Assembly: GCF_002094305.1 (NCBI RefSeq)
Contig: NZ_LWTX01000003.1
Span: forward strand, 62,001-126,000
Direction of reading: 5' to 3'
DNA: 64,000 nt
Source: Prescottella equi
GTDB lineage: Bacteria > Actinomycetota > Actinomycetes > Mycobacteriales > Mycobacteriaceae
The first letter of the stretch is position 1. Each line of letters begins with the position of its first letter. Shown here one piece after another: positions 55,710-63,987 of the stretch. Made by a program: the position numbers and the translations under genes. The notes under the pieces are model-generated. The model was not told where the DNA came from. It worked only from the letters and a program-made list of their open reading frames with translations, and ran no database searches.

Positions 55710-56443
55710 ATCACCTGCCCCGACACGAACCCCGCCCCCTCGCCGATCAGGAACGACGCGGTGTGCGCGATGTCGTCGGGCACACCGACGCGGCGCACCG
55801 GCGTCTCGGCGGCGGCAGCGGCCATGAAGTCGTCGAACGGCACGCCGAGGCGCTCCGCCGTCGCGGCCGTCATCTCGGTCGCGATGAAACCGGGGGCGAT
55901 GGCGTTGGCGGTGACGCCGAACGGACCCAGCTCGAGCGCGAGAGTCTTCGTCAGCCCCTGCATGCCAGCCTTCGCGGCCGAGTAGTTCACCTGGCCGCGA
56001 TTGCCGAGCGCCGAGATGCTCGACAGGTTGACGATGCGGCCCCACTTCTGCTCGACCATGTACTTCTGCGCGGCGCGAGTGAGTAGGAAGGCCCCGCGCA
56101 GGTGCACGTTCATCACGGCGTCCCAGTCGTCCACGCTCATCTTGAACAGCAGGTTGTCCCGGGTGATGCCGGCGTTGTTCACGACGACGGTGGGGGCACC
56201 CAGTTCGTTCGCGATCCTGTCGACGGCGGCGGCGACCGACGCCTCGTCCGAGACGTCGGCGCCCACCGCGAGTGCGCGCCCGCCGGCACTCTCGATGGCG
56301 GAGACCGTCTCGGCACAGGAGGATTCGTCGAGGTCGAGGACCGCGACGGCGAGGCCGTCCGACGCGAGGCGCTTCGCGATCGCGGCGCCGATTCCGCGTG
56401 CCGCACCCGAGACCACTGCCACCCGCTGGTTGCCGTCCGTCAT
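55682..56443 (-). CDS. FabG-type 3-oxoacyl reductase / SDR
   Basis: 253 residues, the clearest FabG-like SDR here: VAVVSGAARGIGAAIAKRLA, PTVVVNNAGITRDNLLFKMS, RIVNLSSISALGNRGQVNYS, AAKAGMQGLTKTLALELGPF, and GFVSGQVIYVAGGPKD at the end. Could act in fatty acid, polyester or steroid side-chain metabolism. ATG 56443. Confidence 0.82.
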   Translation of the reverse strand: MTDGNQRVAVVSGAARGIGAAIAKRLASDGLAVAVLDLDESSCAETVSAIESAGGRALAVGADVSDEASVAAAVDRIANELGAPTVVVNNAGITRDNLLFKMSVDDWDAVMNVHLRGAFLLTRAAQKYMVEQKWGRIVNLSSISALGNRGQVNYSAAKAGMQGLTKTLALELGPFGVTANAIAPGFIATEMTAATAERLGVPFDDFMAAAAAETPVRRVGVPDDIAHTASFLIGEGAGFVSGQVIYVAGGPKD

Positions 56444-56502
56444 GTGTCGTTCCCTCCCACTGCCCGGTGTCGTCCGTCGGTGAGGCTACGCGGGCGACGG
56501 CG

Positions 56503-56952
56503 TCAGGACAGCGAGACCGGGGAGATGGTGGCGACGATCTGGTCGATCGCTCCGTTCTCGAAGGCGAAGGTCTCGACGATTTCGACGGTCATCAGTCGCT
56601 GCGGGCCGAAGCCGGCGTCGAGCAGGTAGCGGGTGTGGACGGTGTCGCCGGCCTCGCTCATCACGAGGTCCCGGACGCCCTGGATGACGCGGTACTGGAC
56701 GCCGTGGTTCAGGTCGTTCGTGAGCTGCGGGCCGTTGAAGCCGGTCTGCAGTCCGGCCTCGACACGGGTGGCGTCGGGGGTGAACACGACGGCACTCGCG
56801 TCGTGGCTGACGAGCGCGTCGATGTAGGCGCGGGCCATCGCCTGGTTCGGGGAGTCGGCCGGGTTCGGCGCGGCCGAGGCAGCGGTGGGTGCCACCACGG
56901 CCATGGTGGCCGCGGCGAGCAGGGACAGGGTCGACGTCTTGGCGATACGCAT
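56503..56952 (-). CDS. Exported SnoaL/NTF2-like protein
   Basis: 149 residues with a Sec signal (MRIAKTSTLSLLAAATMAVV then APTAASAAP, cleavage near 28). The mature domain is SnoaL-type: NQAMARAYIDALVSHDASAV, FTPDATRVEAGLQTGFNG, and VETFAFENGAIDQIVATISP. Extracytoplasmic location makes a steroid-CoA role unlikely; function unknown. Confidence 0.72.
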   Translation of the reverse strand: MRIAKTSTLSLLAAATMAVVAPTAASAAPNPADSPNQAMARAYIDALVSHDASAVVFTPDATRVEAGLQTGFNGPQLTNDLNHGVQYRVIQGVRDLVMSEAGDTVHTRYLLDAGFGPQRLMTVEIVETFAFENGAIDQIVATISPVSLS

Positions 56953-57039
56953 GCCGCATCGTAGCTAGAACACGTTGCAGCACGGGCGGAAAACGCGCGT
57001 GCCCGGCGATGTCGCGTCATCGGGGGTAGACAAGAAATC

Positions 57040-57591
57040 ATGGGACGATCCACCTCCGACGACGACCGGAAGCCATCCGAGCCACGGCGCGTGCGTTTCC
57101 CGCGCCGCTGGAGTCAGATCGACGAGACCCGCCGCGGCATCGTGCTGGCCTGGCTCGCGTTCACGGTCACCTTCGGCGGCGCCCGCCTGGTGACGTGGCT
57201 GATCCAGGTCGACTCCCGGGACTTCGGCGACGTCTCCGCCGGCGGCACGCACCTGCACCACTACCTGTGGGGCATCCTGCTGCTGGCCGGCGTCGCGATC
57301 TTCGGCATGGTCGACCGCAGTCCGCGCGCACGCACGTGGATGGGTCTGGCACTGGGCATTGCGCTCGCACTCATCGTCGACGAGGCCGCACTGCTCATCA
57401 CTCTGCGGGACGTGTACTGGCAGACCGAGGGCTGGCCGAGCGTCGCACTCGGCGTGGTGCTGATCGGTCTCGTCGGCACCGGGCTCGTGGTCACCCGCAG
57501 TGGCGCCACGATCGAGGAGCCCGACGACCCCTCCGAATCCCAATCCGAATCCGCCGACGAATCCCACTCCGGGGACCGAAGTCCCGACTAG
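57040..57591 (+). CDS. Small integral membrane protein
   Basis: 183 residues. Four hydrophobic segments: about 32-54 (GIVLAWLAFTVTFGGARLVT), 72-90 (LHHYLWGILLLAGVAIFGMV), 100-120 (GLALGIALALIVDEAALLIT) and 132-150 (SVALGVVLIGLVGTGLVVTR). The HLHHY motif and DEAA inside membrane stretches could bind metal. Charged Arg-rich N-terminus, Ser/Glu/Asp-rich tail. Family not recognised. Confidence 0.68.
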   Translation: MGRSTSDDDRKPSEPRRVRFPRRWSQIDETRRGIVLAWLAFTVTFGGARLVTWLIQVDSRDFGDVSAGGTHLHHYLWGILLLAGVAIFGMVDRSPRARTWMGLALGIALALIVDEAALLITLRDVYWQTEGWPSVALGVVLIGLVGTGLVVTRSGATIEEPDDPSESQSESADESHSGDRSPD

Positions 57592-57761
57592 CGAGGACTC
57601 CCGACTCCCCCACACGGGGTACCTCCCACCGGGACGGACCGGCCCGGTCGGCCCCTTCCCGGCCGGACGCCGACGAACACTCCCGGTGGGCGAGACGCCG
57701 TGCTGTTACCGCCGCCACAGGTCGTCTAGCTTCGTGACATCGGCAACGACAGGAGTTACCC

Positions 57762-59198
57762 ATGAGTACGGACACCGCCGCCATCACGCGCCTCCCCCAG
57801 ATCCTCGAGGCTCAGAAACGTGCTGCGTCCGAACAGGGAACGCCGTCGGCCGACGAGCGCCGCGCCCGCCTGCAGAAGATGATCGACCTGCTGGTCCGCT
57901 ACCACAAGCCGCTCACCGAGGCGATCGACGCGGACTTCGGTGGGCGCCTCGTCGCGTTCTCGATCATGAACGACATCCTCGGAGCCATCACGTCGCTCAA
58001 GCACACCCGGGACTCCCTCGAGTCGTGGATGGAAGACGAGGAGCGGCCACCGTACCCGCCGTACGACCAACTGGGCGCGAAGGCGTACATCCAGTACCAA
58101 CCCAAGGGCTCGGTCGGCATCATCGGCACGTGGAACGCGCCGCTGTTCACACTGCTCAGCCCGCTGGCGTGCGCGCTCGGTGCCGGCAATCGCGCGATCC
58201 TCAAGCCGTCCGAGATCGTGCCGCAGACTGCGCAGGTGCTCGCCGACGCCGTGGCAGAGATGTTCGATCCCACCGAGGTCGCGGTCGTGACCGGCGGCCC
58301 CGAAGTCGCCGACGCGTTCACGTCGCTGCCGTTCGACCACCTCGTCTTCACCGGCAGCACCGAGGTCGGCAAGCTCGTCATGGCCAACGCCGCCAAGAAC
58401 CTCGTCCCGGTCACCCTGGAACTGGGTGGCAAGTCGCCGACGATCGTCGGGCGCAGCGCCGACCTCGACGACGCAGCCAACAAGATCGCAATCGCGAAGG
58501 CCACCAACTCCGGCCAGATCTGCGTCTCCCCCGACGTGGTGTACGTCCCCCGCGAGGAACTCGACACGTTCGTCGGCGCGCTCGAGAAGTCGTACGCCTC
58601 GCTCCTGCCGTCCATCACCGACAACCCGGACGTCGTCGCTGTGGTGAGCGATCGTCACCTGGCCCGGGTGGAGGCTCTGGTCGCCGACGCCCGCGACCGC
58701 GGAGCACTGATCGTCGCCACCCCGGTGGACGAGAGCTCGCCCGTCGACGGCGACCGCAAGCGTCCGCTGCGATTGGTGGTCTCGCCGCCCGCCGAGTCGA
58801 AGATCATGCAGGAAGAGATCTTCGGCCCCGCGATCATCCTGCTTCCGTACGACCAGACCGAAGAGGTCATCGCGGACATCAACAGCAGGCCGAAGCCGCT
58901 GGCGCTGTACTACTTCGGCACCGACGCCGCCGAGCAGGAGGCAGTTCTCACTCGCACGTTCTCGGGCGGGGTGACGGTCAACGACATCATGATGCATCCC
59001 GGCATGCACGACGCCCCGTTCGGCGGTGTCGGCGCGTCCGGAATGGGCCACTACCACGGGCGGGAGGGGTTTCTCGAATTCAGCCATGCCCGTACGGTTT
59101 TCGAGGCGCCCGAACACGACCCGCGAGCCGAATGGGGCACGCTGCCACCGTACGGTGAGGGCTTCCTCGCCGCGATGGAGGCGCAGGTCACCCCGTAG
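57762..59198 (+). CDS. Aldehyde dehydrogenase (ALDH3/coniferyl-type)
   Basis: 478 residues. IIGTWNAPLFTLLSPLACAL (Asn motif), LVFTGSTEVGKLVMANAAKN (NAD binding), VPVTLELGGKSPTIVGRSAD (Glu), NSGQICVSPDVVYVPREEL with the catalytic Cys, and MQEEIFGPAIILLPYDQTEE. Similar in shape to coniferyl or fatty aldehyde dehydrogenases. Followed by a hairpin. Could oxidise a steroid side-chain aldehyde; not demonstrable from sequence. Confidence 0.83.
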   Translation: MSTDTAAITRLPQILEAQKRAASEQGTPSADERRARLQKMIDLLVRYHKPLTEAIDADFGGRLVAFSIMNDILGAITSLKHTRDSLESWMEDEERPPYPPYDQLGAKAYIQYQPKGSVGIIGTWNAPLFTLLSPLACALGAGNRAILKPSEIVPQTAQVLADAVAEMFDPTEVAVVTGGPEVADAFTSLPFDHLVFTGSTEVGKLVMANAAKNLVPVTLELGGKSPTIVGRSADLDDAANKIAIAKATNSGQICVSPDVVYVPREELDTFVGALEKSYASLLPSITDNPDVVAVVSDRHLARVEALVADARDRGALIVATPVDESSPVDGDRKRPLRLVVSPPAESKIMQEEIFGPAIILLPYDQTEEVIADINSRPKPLALYYFGTDAAEQEAVLTRTFSGGVTVNDIMMHPGMHDAPFGGVGASGMGHYHGREGFLEFSHARTVFEAPEHDPRAEWGTLPPYGEGFLAAMEAQVTP

Positions 59199-59227
59199 CG
59201 GCGACATTGCCGATCAGTGAGATGTCT

Positions 59228-59253
59228 CCCCGCCGCCCTCTCGGGCGGCGGGG
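59228..59253 (+). terminator. GC hairpin between ALDH and SnoaL genes
   Basis: CCCCGCCGCCC-TCTC-GGGCGGCGGGG, an exact 11-bp stem starting 30 bases after the ALDH stop and ending 12 bases before the next ATG. Terminator, or a structure bordering that gene's ribosome site. Confidence 0.65.
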
Positions 59254-59265
59254 AGAATGTGTTTC

Positions 59266-59718
59266 ATGAGCAGTGAACTCGTAGACCGCCTTGCCCTCAC
59301 CGACCTCGTCGCGCAGTACGCGATCGCCGTCGACCACCGCGACGAACCGGCGCTGACCGTGCTCTTCGCCGACGACGCGGAACTGGTCCAGCCGGCCGGC
59401 CTGGTCCGACGCGGCCGGAACGCCACGCTGACCGGCAACGTGGGCATCGCCGCGGGGGTCCTCGAGGCCGTCGCGCATCTCCATTCCACCCGGCACGTCG
59501 TCAGCCAGCAGATCGTCGACCTCTCGGGCGACACTGCCCGCGGCCAGGTCTACGGCGAGGCCCACCACGTGTATGCCACCGGGGGCGGCCATCGCGACTA
59601 CGTCGTGGCGATGCGCTACCAGGACGAGTACCGCCGCGCGGACGGCGCGTGGCGCATCTCCCGGCGGGAACTCTCGGTCGACTTCACCTACGACGTCGAG
59701 GTCGAGCTCCTGAAGTGA
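59266..59718 (+). CDS. SnoaL/NTF2-like protein
   Basis: 150 residues: LVDRLALTDLVAQYAIAVDH, TVLFADDAELVQPAGLVRRG, LHSTRHVVSQQIVDLSGD and YQDEYRRADGAWRISRRELS. Same SnoaL_4 class as the proteins at 9427 and 37521. GGGAGA ribosome site. Ends 103 bases before the KstR2-like box. Confidence 0.75.
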   Translation: MSSELVDRLALTDLVAQYAIAVDHRDEPALTVLFADDAELVQPAGLVRRGRNATLTGNVGIAAGVLEAVAHLHSTRHVVSQQIVDLSGDTARGQVYGEAHHVYATGGGHRDYVVAMRYQDEYRRADGAWRISRRELSVDFTYDVEVELLK

Positions 59719-59821
59719 GAGCGCCCGCCGTCCCACGCAATCGTCGATCGAAGCAGTTCAGGAGATATTTGGCTGAGCGGAACAGGCCTTCCCCGACGGG
59801 CCGTCCGATCCTATAGTTCAG

Positions 59822-59837
59822 TCAAGCGATTGCTTGG
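59822..59837. promoter_or_regulatory. KstR2-like box at the KstR2-like regulator gene
   Basis: TCAAGCGATTGCTTGG, 24 bases before the regulator ATG; core CAAGCGATTGCTTG is a near-perfect palindrome. Suggests autoregulation. Confidence 0.65.
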
Positions 59838-59860
59838 GAGCTCGAGGGAGGGGCTGGACC

Positions 59861-60499
59861 ATGACGGAGTGCTCGGCGCGACGCCGCGAGATCCTCGACG
59901 CGGCGGCCGACCTGTTCGCCCGCAAAGGCGTGGCCGCGACGACCATTCGGGAGATCGCCGACCGCGTGGGCGTCGTGTCGGGAGCGCTGTACCACCATTT
60001 TCCGTCCAAGCTCGCCATCGTGGACGAGCTCGTGGTGGGCTATCTCGAAGAACTGCAACGGCGGTACCGGGCACTCGACGCACTGACACTGGACCCGCGC
60101 GCACGGCTGCAGGCCGTCGTCGACACGTCGTTGGAACTGGCGCACGAGCGTCCACACGCAACCGCCGTTTACCAGGACGAACTCCCCCACCTGCACAACC
60201 GCTCGCAGCGGACCCGCGCGAGCGACCTCGCGGACGAGATCCAGCAGGTGTGGCTCGACACGATCGAGGACGGCAAGCGGCGCGGCACCTTCCGAAACGA
60301 TCTGCCGGCAGGAGTGTTCCATCGCTTCATCCGCGACTGCGTGTGGCTGTCCACGCGGTGGCACAGCGCCGACGACGCCTACTCCACCGATCGTCTCGCC
60401 GCGGACTGTGTGTCGATCTTCCTCGACGGATTCGCCGTCGATGCCGGCTGCTCCCATCACGATTCGGTGCACCACACTCCCGCTCCGGCGGCGGCGTGA
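59861..60499 (+). CDS. KstR2-like TetR repressor
   Basis: 212 residues from ATG 59861. The DNA-binding region REILDAAADLFARKGVAATT, IREIADRVGVVSGALYHHFP and the ligand-domain stretch AVYQDELPHLHNRSQ, QVWLDTIEDGKRRGTFRNDL, VFHRFIRDCVWLSTRW follow KstR2 (Rv3557c), the repressor of the HIP/CD-ring genes that senses HIP-CoA. KstR2 sites contain CAAGnnCTTG; here the boxes have CAAG and CTTG six bases apart, so this is a paralogue with an altered site. Probable targets are itself and the two OYE units. Confidence 0.82.
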   Translation: MTECSARRREILDAAADLFARKGVAATTIREIADRVGVVSGALYHHFPSKLAIVDELVVGYLEELQRRYRALDALTLDPRARLQAVVDTSLELAHERPHATAVYQDELPHLHNRSQRTRASDLADEIQQVWLDTIEDGKRRGTFRNDLPAGVFHRFIRDCVWLSTRWHSADDAYSTDRLAADCVSIFLDGFAVDAGCSHHDSVHHTPAPAAA

Positions 60500-60619
60500 A
60501 GTCTCCGACGCCCGCGCAACCGCTGGGCGGGAAGTCCGGGCCCCGGGGCCACAACCGCGGTTAGGCTCCGGGCCGATCGAAAGCTCGCTCTTCCACACCC
60601 CGAACACGGAGGTCGAATC

Positions 60620-61135
60620 ATGGGCACGCCCGCCACGGACAACCAGTCACCGTCGCTGACACTCACCCCGGCTGAACAGGCGCTCGCCGTCGAGGAGATC
60701 GAACGGGTCTTCGCCAGGCGCCTGCGGATCATGGACACCAAGCAGTGGGACCTCTACGGCTCGGTGCACACGGAGGACGTCGTCAGCGAGTCCTGGGGTG
60801 CCGGCAGCAGAGTCACCGGGCGCGAGACCCTCGCCGACGCGATTCGAAACACCCTGGACGGCAAGGTGTTCGTGACAAGTGTGCATCACGGCCACACCCC
60901 CGAGATCGTCCTCACCTCGGACACCACCGCCACCGGCATCTGGGCCATGGAGGACGAACTGTGGTGGACCAACGTCGATGTCGAGGAACACCTCCACGGC
61001 TACGGCCACTACCACGAGGAATACCGCAAGGTGGAGGGCAAGTGGCTGATCAGCTACCGCACCCTCACCCGACTGCGCGAAACCGCGACCCCGAACTTCT
61101 ACGACTACCGCGGAGCCGATACGCCTCGACGCTAG
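60620..61135 (+). CDS. SnoaL-type protein, paralogue one
   Basis: 171 residues. LAVEEIERVFARRLRIMDTK, QWDLYGSVHTEDVVSESWGA, TSVHHGHTPEIVLTSDTTAT, GIWAMEDELWWTNVDVEEHL, HGYGHYHEEYRKVEGKWLIS, YRTLTRLRETATPNFYDY. About three quarters identical by eye to the next protein at 61207, and the same type as the second domain at 25441. Conserved His in VHHGHTPE and the HGYGHYHEEY block are candidates for catalysis. KSI/dehydratase-like fold. Confidence 0.8.
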   Translation: MGTPATDNQSPSLTLTPAEQALAVEEIERVFARRLRIMDTKQWDLYGSVHTEDVVSESWGAGSRVTGRETLADAIRNTLDGKVFVTSVHHGHTPEIVLTSDTTATGIWAMEDELWWTNVDVEEHLHGYGHYHEEYRKVEGKWLISYRTLTRLRETATPNFYDYRGADTPRR

Positions 61136-61155
61136 CTATGCTGTGTTCCAGGTCA

Positions 61156-61171
61156 CCAAACAATTGCTTGG
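61156..61171. promoter_or_regulatory. KstR2-like box upstream of SnoaL-OYE operon
   Basis: CCAAACAATTGCTTGG, 35 bases before the ATG at 61207; the best copy of the shared palindrome. It lies after the first SnoaL gene, so the second SnoaL and OYE form their own unit. Confidence 0.65.
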
Positions 61172-61206
61172 TTGATAGAACGAGACCCGAGGAAAGAGGT
61201 TGAGGC

Positions 61207-61731
61207 ATGGGTGCGCCCACCACTGAACTGACGATGACCGCGGCCGAGCAGGTGCTCGCCATCGAGGAGATCAAGCGCGTGTTCGCGATGCGTCTGCGCG
61301 TCATGGACACCAAGCAGTGGGACCTCTACGGGCCCCTGCACACCGAGGATGTCGTCACCGAGACGTGGGCCGGGTTGCCCGGAGACAAGCAGCCCAAGTC
61401 CGACGGCCAGGCCAACCGGGCATCCGGACGCGAGCACCTGACCAACTCGATCCGGGGCATGCTCGGATCCTCGACGCACGTGACCACGGCGCACCACGGC
61501 CACACGCCCGAGATCGTCCTCACCTCGGACACCACCGCCACCGGCATCTGGGCCATGGAGGACGAACTGTGGTGGACCAACGGCGATGTCGAGGAACACC
61601 TCCACGGTTACGGCCACTACCACGAGGAGTACCGCAAGGTGGAGGGCAAGTGGCTGATCAGCTACCGCAAGCTCACCCGCCTCCGCGAAACCCACACGCC
61701 CAACTTCTTCGACTACATGGGAGCCCTGTGA
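61207..61731 (+). CDS. SnoaL-type protein, paralogue two
   Basis: 174 residues. VLAIEEIKRVFAMRLRVMDT, KQWDLYGPLHTEDVVTETWA, then an insertion of about 10 residues (LPGDKQPKSDGQANRASGRE) relative to the 60620 protein, and the near-identical C-terminal half from HHGHTPEIVLTSDTTATGIW to YMGAL. Recent duplication is likely because the C-terminal DNA is almost unchanged. Coupled to the OYE gene by a GTGA overlap, so the two probably act in one conversion. Confidence 0.8.
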   Translation: MGAPTTELTMTAAEQVLAIEEIKRVFAMRLRVMDTKQWDLYGPLHTEDVVTETWAGLPGDKQPKSDGQANRASGREHLTNSIRGMLGSSTHVTTAHHGHTPEIVLTSDTTATGIWAMEDELWWTNGDVEEHLHGYGHYHEEYRKVEGKWLISYRKLTRLRETHTPNFFDYMGAL

Positions 61732-62876
61732 CCACCACAGCACTGGACACGTCCGCCCTCTTCACGCCGCTCACCGTCCGGTCCCTCGAACTGCGGAACC
61801 GGATCGCGATGTCGCCCATGACCCGTCACGGGTCTCCGGGTGGCGTGCCCACCGACGAGGTCGTCGCGTACTACCGTCGCCGCGCGGAGGGTGGGACCGG
61901 ACTCATCGTCACCGAGGGGGTGGCGATCGAGCATCCCTCGGCCGTCGACGCCGACACCGTTCCGGTGATGTACGGCGAAGCGGCGCTGGCGGGTTGGCGC
62001 AAGGTTGTCGACGCGGTTCACGCCGCGGGCGGGAAGATCGTCCCGCAGTTGTGGCACGTCGGGCCGCTGTTCGGCGCGATGGGCCCGGTCGGTGACGTCA
62101 CCCCGATGCGCCCGTCCGGACACTGGGGCACCGTGGGCAACACGATGTACTCCGACGACTACGTCGAGCAGATGCGTCCGGTCACCGCGGCGATGTCCGA
62201 GCAGGACATCGCCGACGTGATCGCGGCCTACGCCGCGGCGGCCCGCAACGCGATCGACGTCGGGTTCGACGGCATCGCCCTGCACGGCGGTCACGGCTAT
62301 CTCCTCGACGCGTTCCTGTGGGAGGCGACCAACCAGCGCGACGACGAGTGGGGCGGAGATCTGCAGCGCCGCACCCGGTTCCCCGTCGAGGTCGTCAAGG
62401 CGATCCGCGCCGAGATCGGCGAGGACTACCCGATCATCTTCCGCTTCTCGCAGCACAAGCAGCAGGACTTCGCGTCGAAGATCGCCCAGACCCCCGAGGA
62501 ACTCGGTGTGGTGCTGAACGCCCTCGTCGACGCCGGCGTCGACATCCTGGATGCCAGCATCCGCCGGTTCTACGCGCCCGCGTTCGAGGGCAGCGACCTC
62601 TCGCTGGCCGGCTGGGCGAAGAAGCTCACCGGCGCCACCGTGATGGCCGTCGGCAGCGTCGGCCTCGACAGCGCGCTGAACGAGCAGGTCATCGTCGGCC
62701 TGCCGCACATGACGGACACCCTGTCGGATCTGATGCGCCGGGTGAACGAGGGCGAGTTCGACCTCGTCGCGATCGGGCGCCTGCACCTGGCGGACCCCGC
62801 GATCGCGCAGCGCCTGCGGGACGGCGACCCGATGCCGGAATTCGACCAGAAGCTCCACGCGGGCCGGCTGTACTGA
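61728..62876 (+). CDS. Old Yellow Enzyme-type NADH:flavin oxidoreductase
   Basis: 382 residues from GTG 61728. ALFTPLTVRSLELRNRIAMS, GGKIVPQLWHVGPLFGAMGP, GFDGIALHGGHGYLLDAFLW, NQRDDEWGGDLQRRTRFPVE, FDLVAIGRLHLADPAIAQRL. Close paralogue of the 45487 protein, differing mainly around the substrate loop (PMRPSGHWGTVGNTMYSDDY). Single-domain, without BaiCD-type C-terminal extension. Pairing with a SnoaL dehydratase-like protein suggests dehydration followed by enone reduction, inference only. Confidence 0.85.
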   Translation: MTTTALDTSALFTPLTVRSLELRNRIAMSPMTRHGSPGGVPTDEVVAYYRRRAEGGTGLIVTEGVAIEHPSAVDADTVPVMYGEAALAGWRKVVDAVHAAGGKIVPQLWHVGPLFGAMGPVGDVTPMRPSGHWGTVGNTMYSDDYVEQMRPVTAAMSEQDIADVIAAYAAAARNAIDVGFDGIALHGGHGYLLDAFLWEATNQRDDEWGGDLQRRTRFPVEVVKAIRAEIGEDYPIIFRFSQHKQQDFASKIAQTPEELGVVLNALVDAGVDILDASIRRFYAPAFEGSDLSLAGWAKKLTGATVMAVGSVGLDSALNEQVIVGLPHMTDTLSDLMRRVNEGEFDLVAIGRLHLADPAIAQRLRDGDPMPEFDQKLHAGRLY

Positions 62877-62887
62877 CGGTTCGATCA

Positions 62888-62944
62888 CGAACGGGAGTTC
62901 ACGGCACGCTTTCCTGTGGGGTGCGTGCGGTGAACTCCCGTTCG
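62888..62944. terminator. Bidirectional terminator between OYE and ADH genes
   Basis: A 22-bp arm beginning CGAACGGGAGTTCAC (62888-62909) pairs with the arm ending GTGAACTCCCGTTCG (62923-62944) with one mismatch and a 13-base loop, between convergent genes. Confidence 0.8.
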
Positions 62945-62949
62945 CCGTT

Positions 62950-63987
62950 TCAGGAGTGATCGGGCACCAGAATCGCGCGGCCCTTGATCTTTCCGGCCTC
63001 GAGCGCGTCGAAGGCGGCGACGGCGTCCTCGAGCGGAATCGTCTCGGACTCGATCGTCACGAGCCCGCGACGCGCCAGGTCGATCACCGCTCGCTGGTCC
63101 GCACGGGTGCCGGCGTAGCTCGTGCGCACGTCGGCGCCCCACGGCAGCGCGAAGCCGGTCCAGGCGAAGGTTCCGCCGCCCAAGCCCAGCACTCTCAGGG
63201 CCCCGTCGCGTCCGATGATCTGCGTGGCGATGTCGACCGTGGCCTGCACACCGACACAGTCGAAGACCGCGTCGACGCCGATGCCGTCGGTCAGTTCGAG
63301 AATCCTTCCGACGCACGACGCATCGCTGGCGAACACGTGATCGGCGCCCAATGCGGTTGCCAGTTCCAGCTTCTCCTCCGCCGAGTCCACCGCGATGATC
63401 CGGGTGGCGGTGGTGGCCGCGAGGATCTGCACCGCGGTGTGGCCGAGCCCGCCGATGCCGAGCACCACGGCCGTCGTACCGGGCCCCAGTCGGTCCCGGG
63501 CGCCGTCGATGGCGTGGTAGGTGGTCAGGCCGGCGTCGGCCAACGGCCCTGCCGTGACGGGGTCGAGGCCCCCGAGTGGTTCGACGAAGCGGGCGTCGAC
63601 CTTCATGTACTCGGCCATGCCGCCGTGCGCGGCCAGGCCCGGGCAGAGCGGCAGCCCCTGGCGTCCGGTCCCGCGCTCGCAGGAGTTCTCGCGTCCCTGC
63701 ACGCATGCGCGGCACGTGCCGCAACTCCACACCAGGAACACCAGGACCGCGTCGCCTACCGCGAATGCGTCGACCCCGTCACCCAGTGCGGCAACGCGTC
63801 CGGCGGTCTCGTGTCCCAGCGTCATCGGCGGCGGCATCATGGATGCCGGGGAGTGCCGGACGTGGATGTCGGAGTGGCACAGGCCCGCACCGGCAACCTC
63901 GATCAGGACCTCACCGGCGCCGATCTCAGGAACGTCGGTGTCGACGACGGCGATCCGGCCGTGCTCAACCAGCTGCAACGCTCTCAT
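62950..63987 (-). CDS. Zinc-dependent alcohol dehydrogenase
   Basis: 345 residues from ATG 63987 (GTG 63990 possible). Catalytic zinc: Cys in AGAGLCHSDIHVRHS and His in TLGHETAGRVAALG; structural zinc: CGTCRACVQGRENSC. NAD domain AVVLGIGGLGHTAVQILAAT and DSAEEKLELATALGADHVFA. Classic medium-chain ADH with a primary or cyclic alcohol substrate. Convergent with the OYE operon; the first gene of whatever lies beyond the window. Confidence 0.83.
   Translation of the reverse strand: MRALQLVEHGRIAVVDTDVPEIGAGEVLIEVAGAGLCHSDIHVRHSPASMMPPPMTLGHETAGRVAALGDGVDAFAVGDAVLVFLVWSCGTCRACVQGRENSCERGTGRQGLPLCPGLAAHGGMAEYMKVDARFVEPLGGLDPVTAGPLADAGLTTYHAIDGARDRLGPGTTAVVLGIGGLGHTAVQILAATTATRIIAVDSAEEKLELATALGADHVFASDASCVGRILELTDGIGVDAVFDCVGVQATVDIATQIIGRDGALRVLGLGGGTFAWTGFALPWGADVRTSYAGTRADQRAVIDLARRGLVTIESETIPLEDAVAAFDALEAGKIKGRAILVPDHS

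Noticed and set aside
57756-59207. 483-residue open frame opposite aldehyde dehydrogenase
   Set aside because: Low-complexity charged sequence with no domain; the sense gene is unambiguous.
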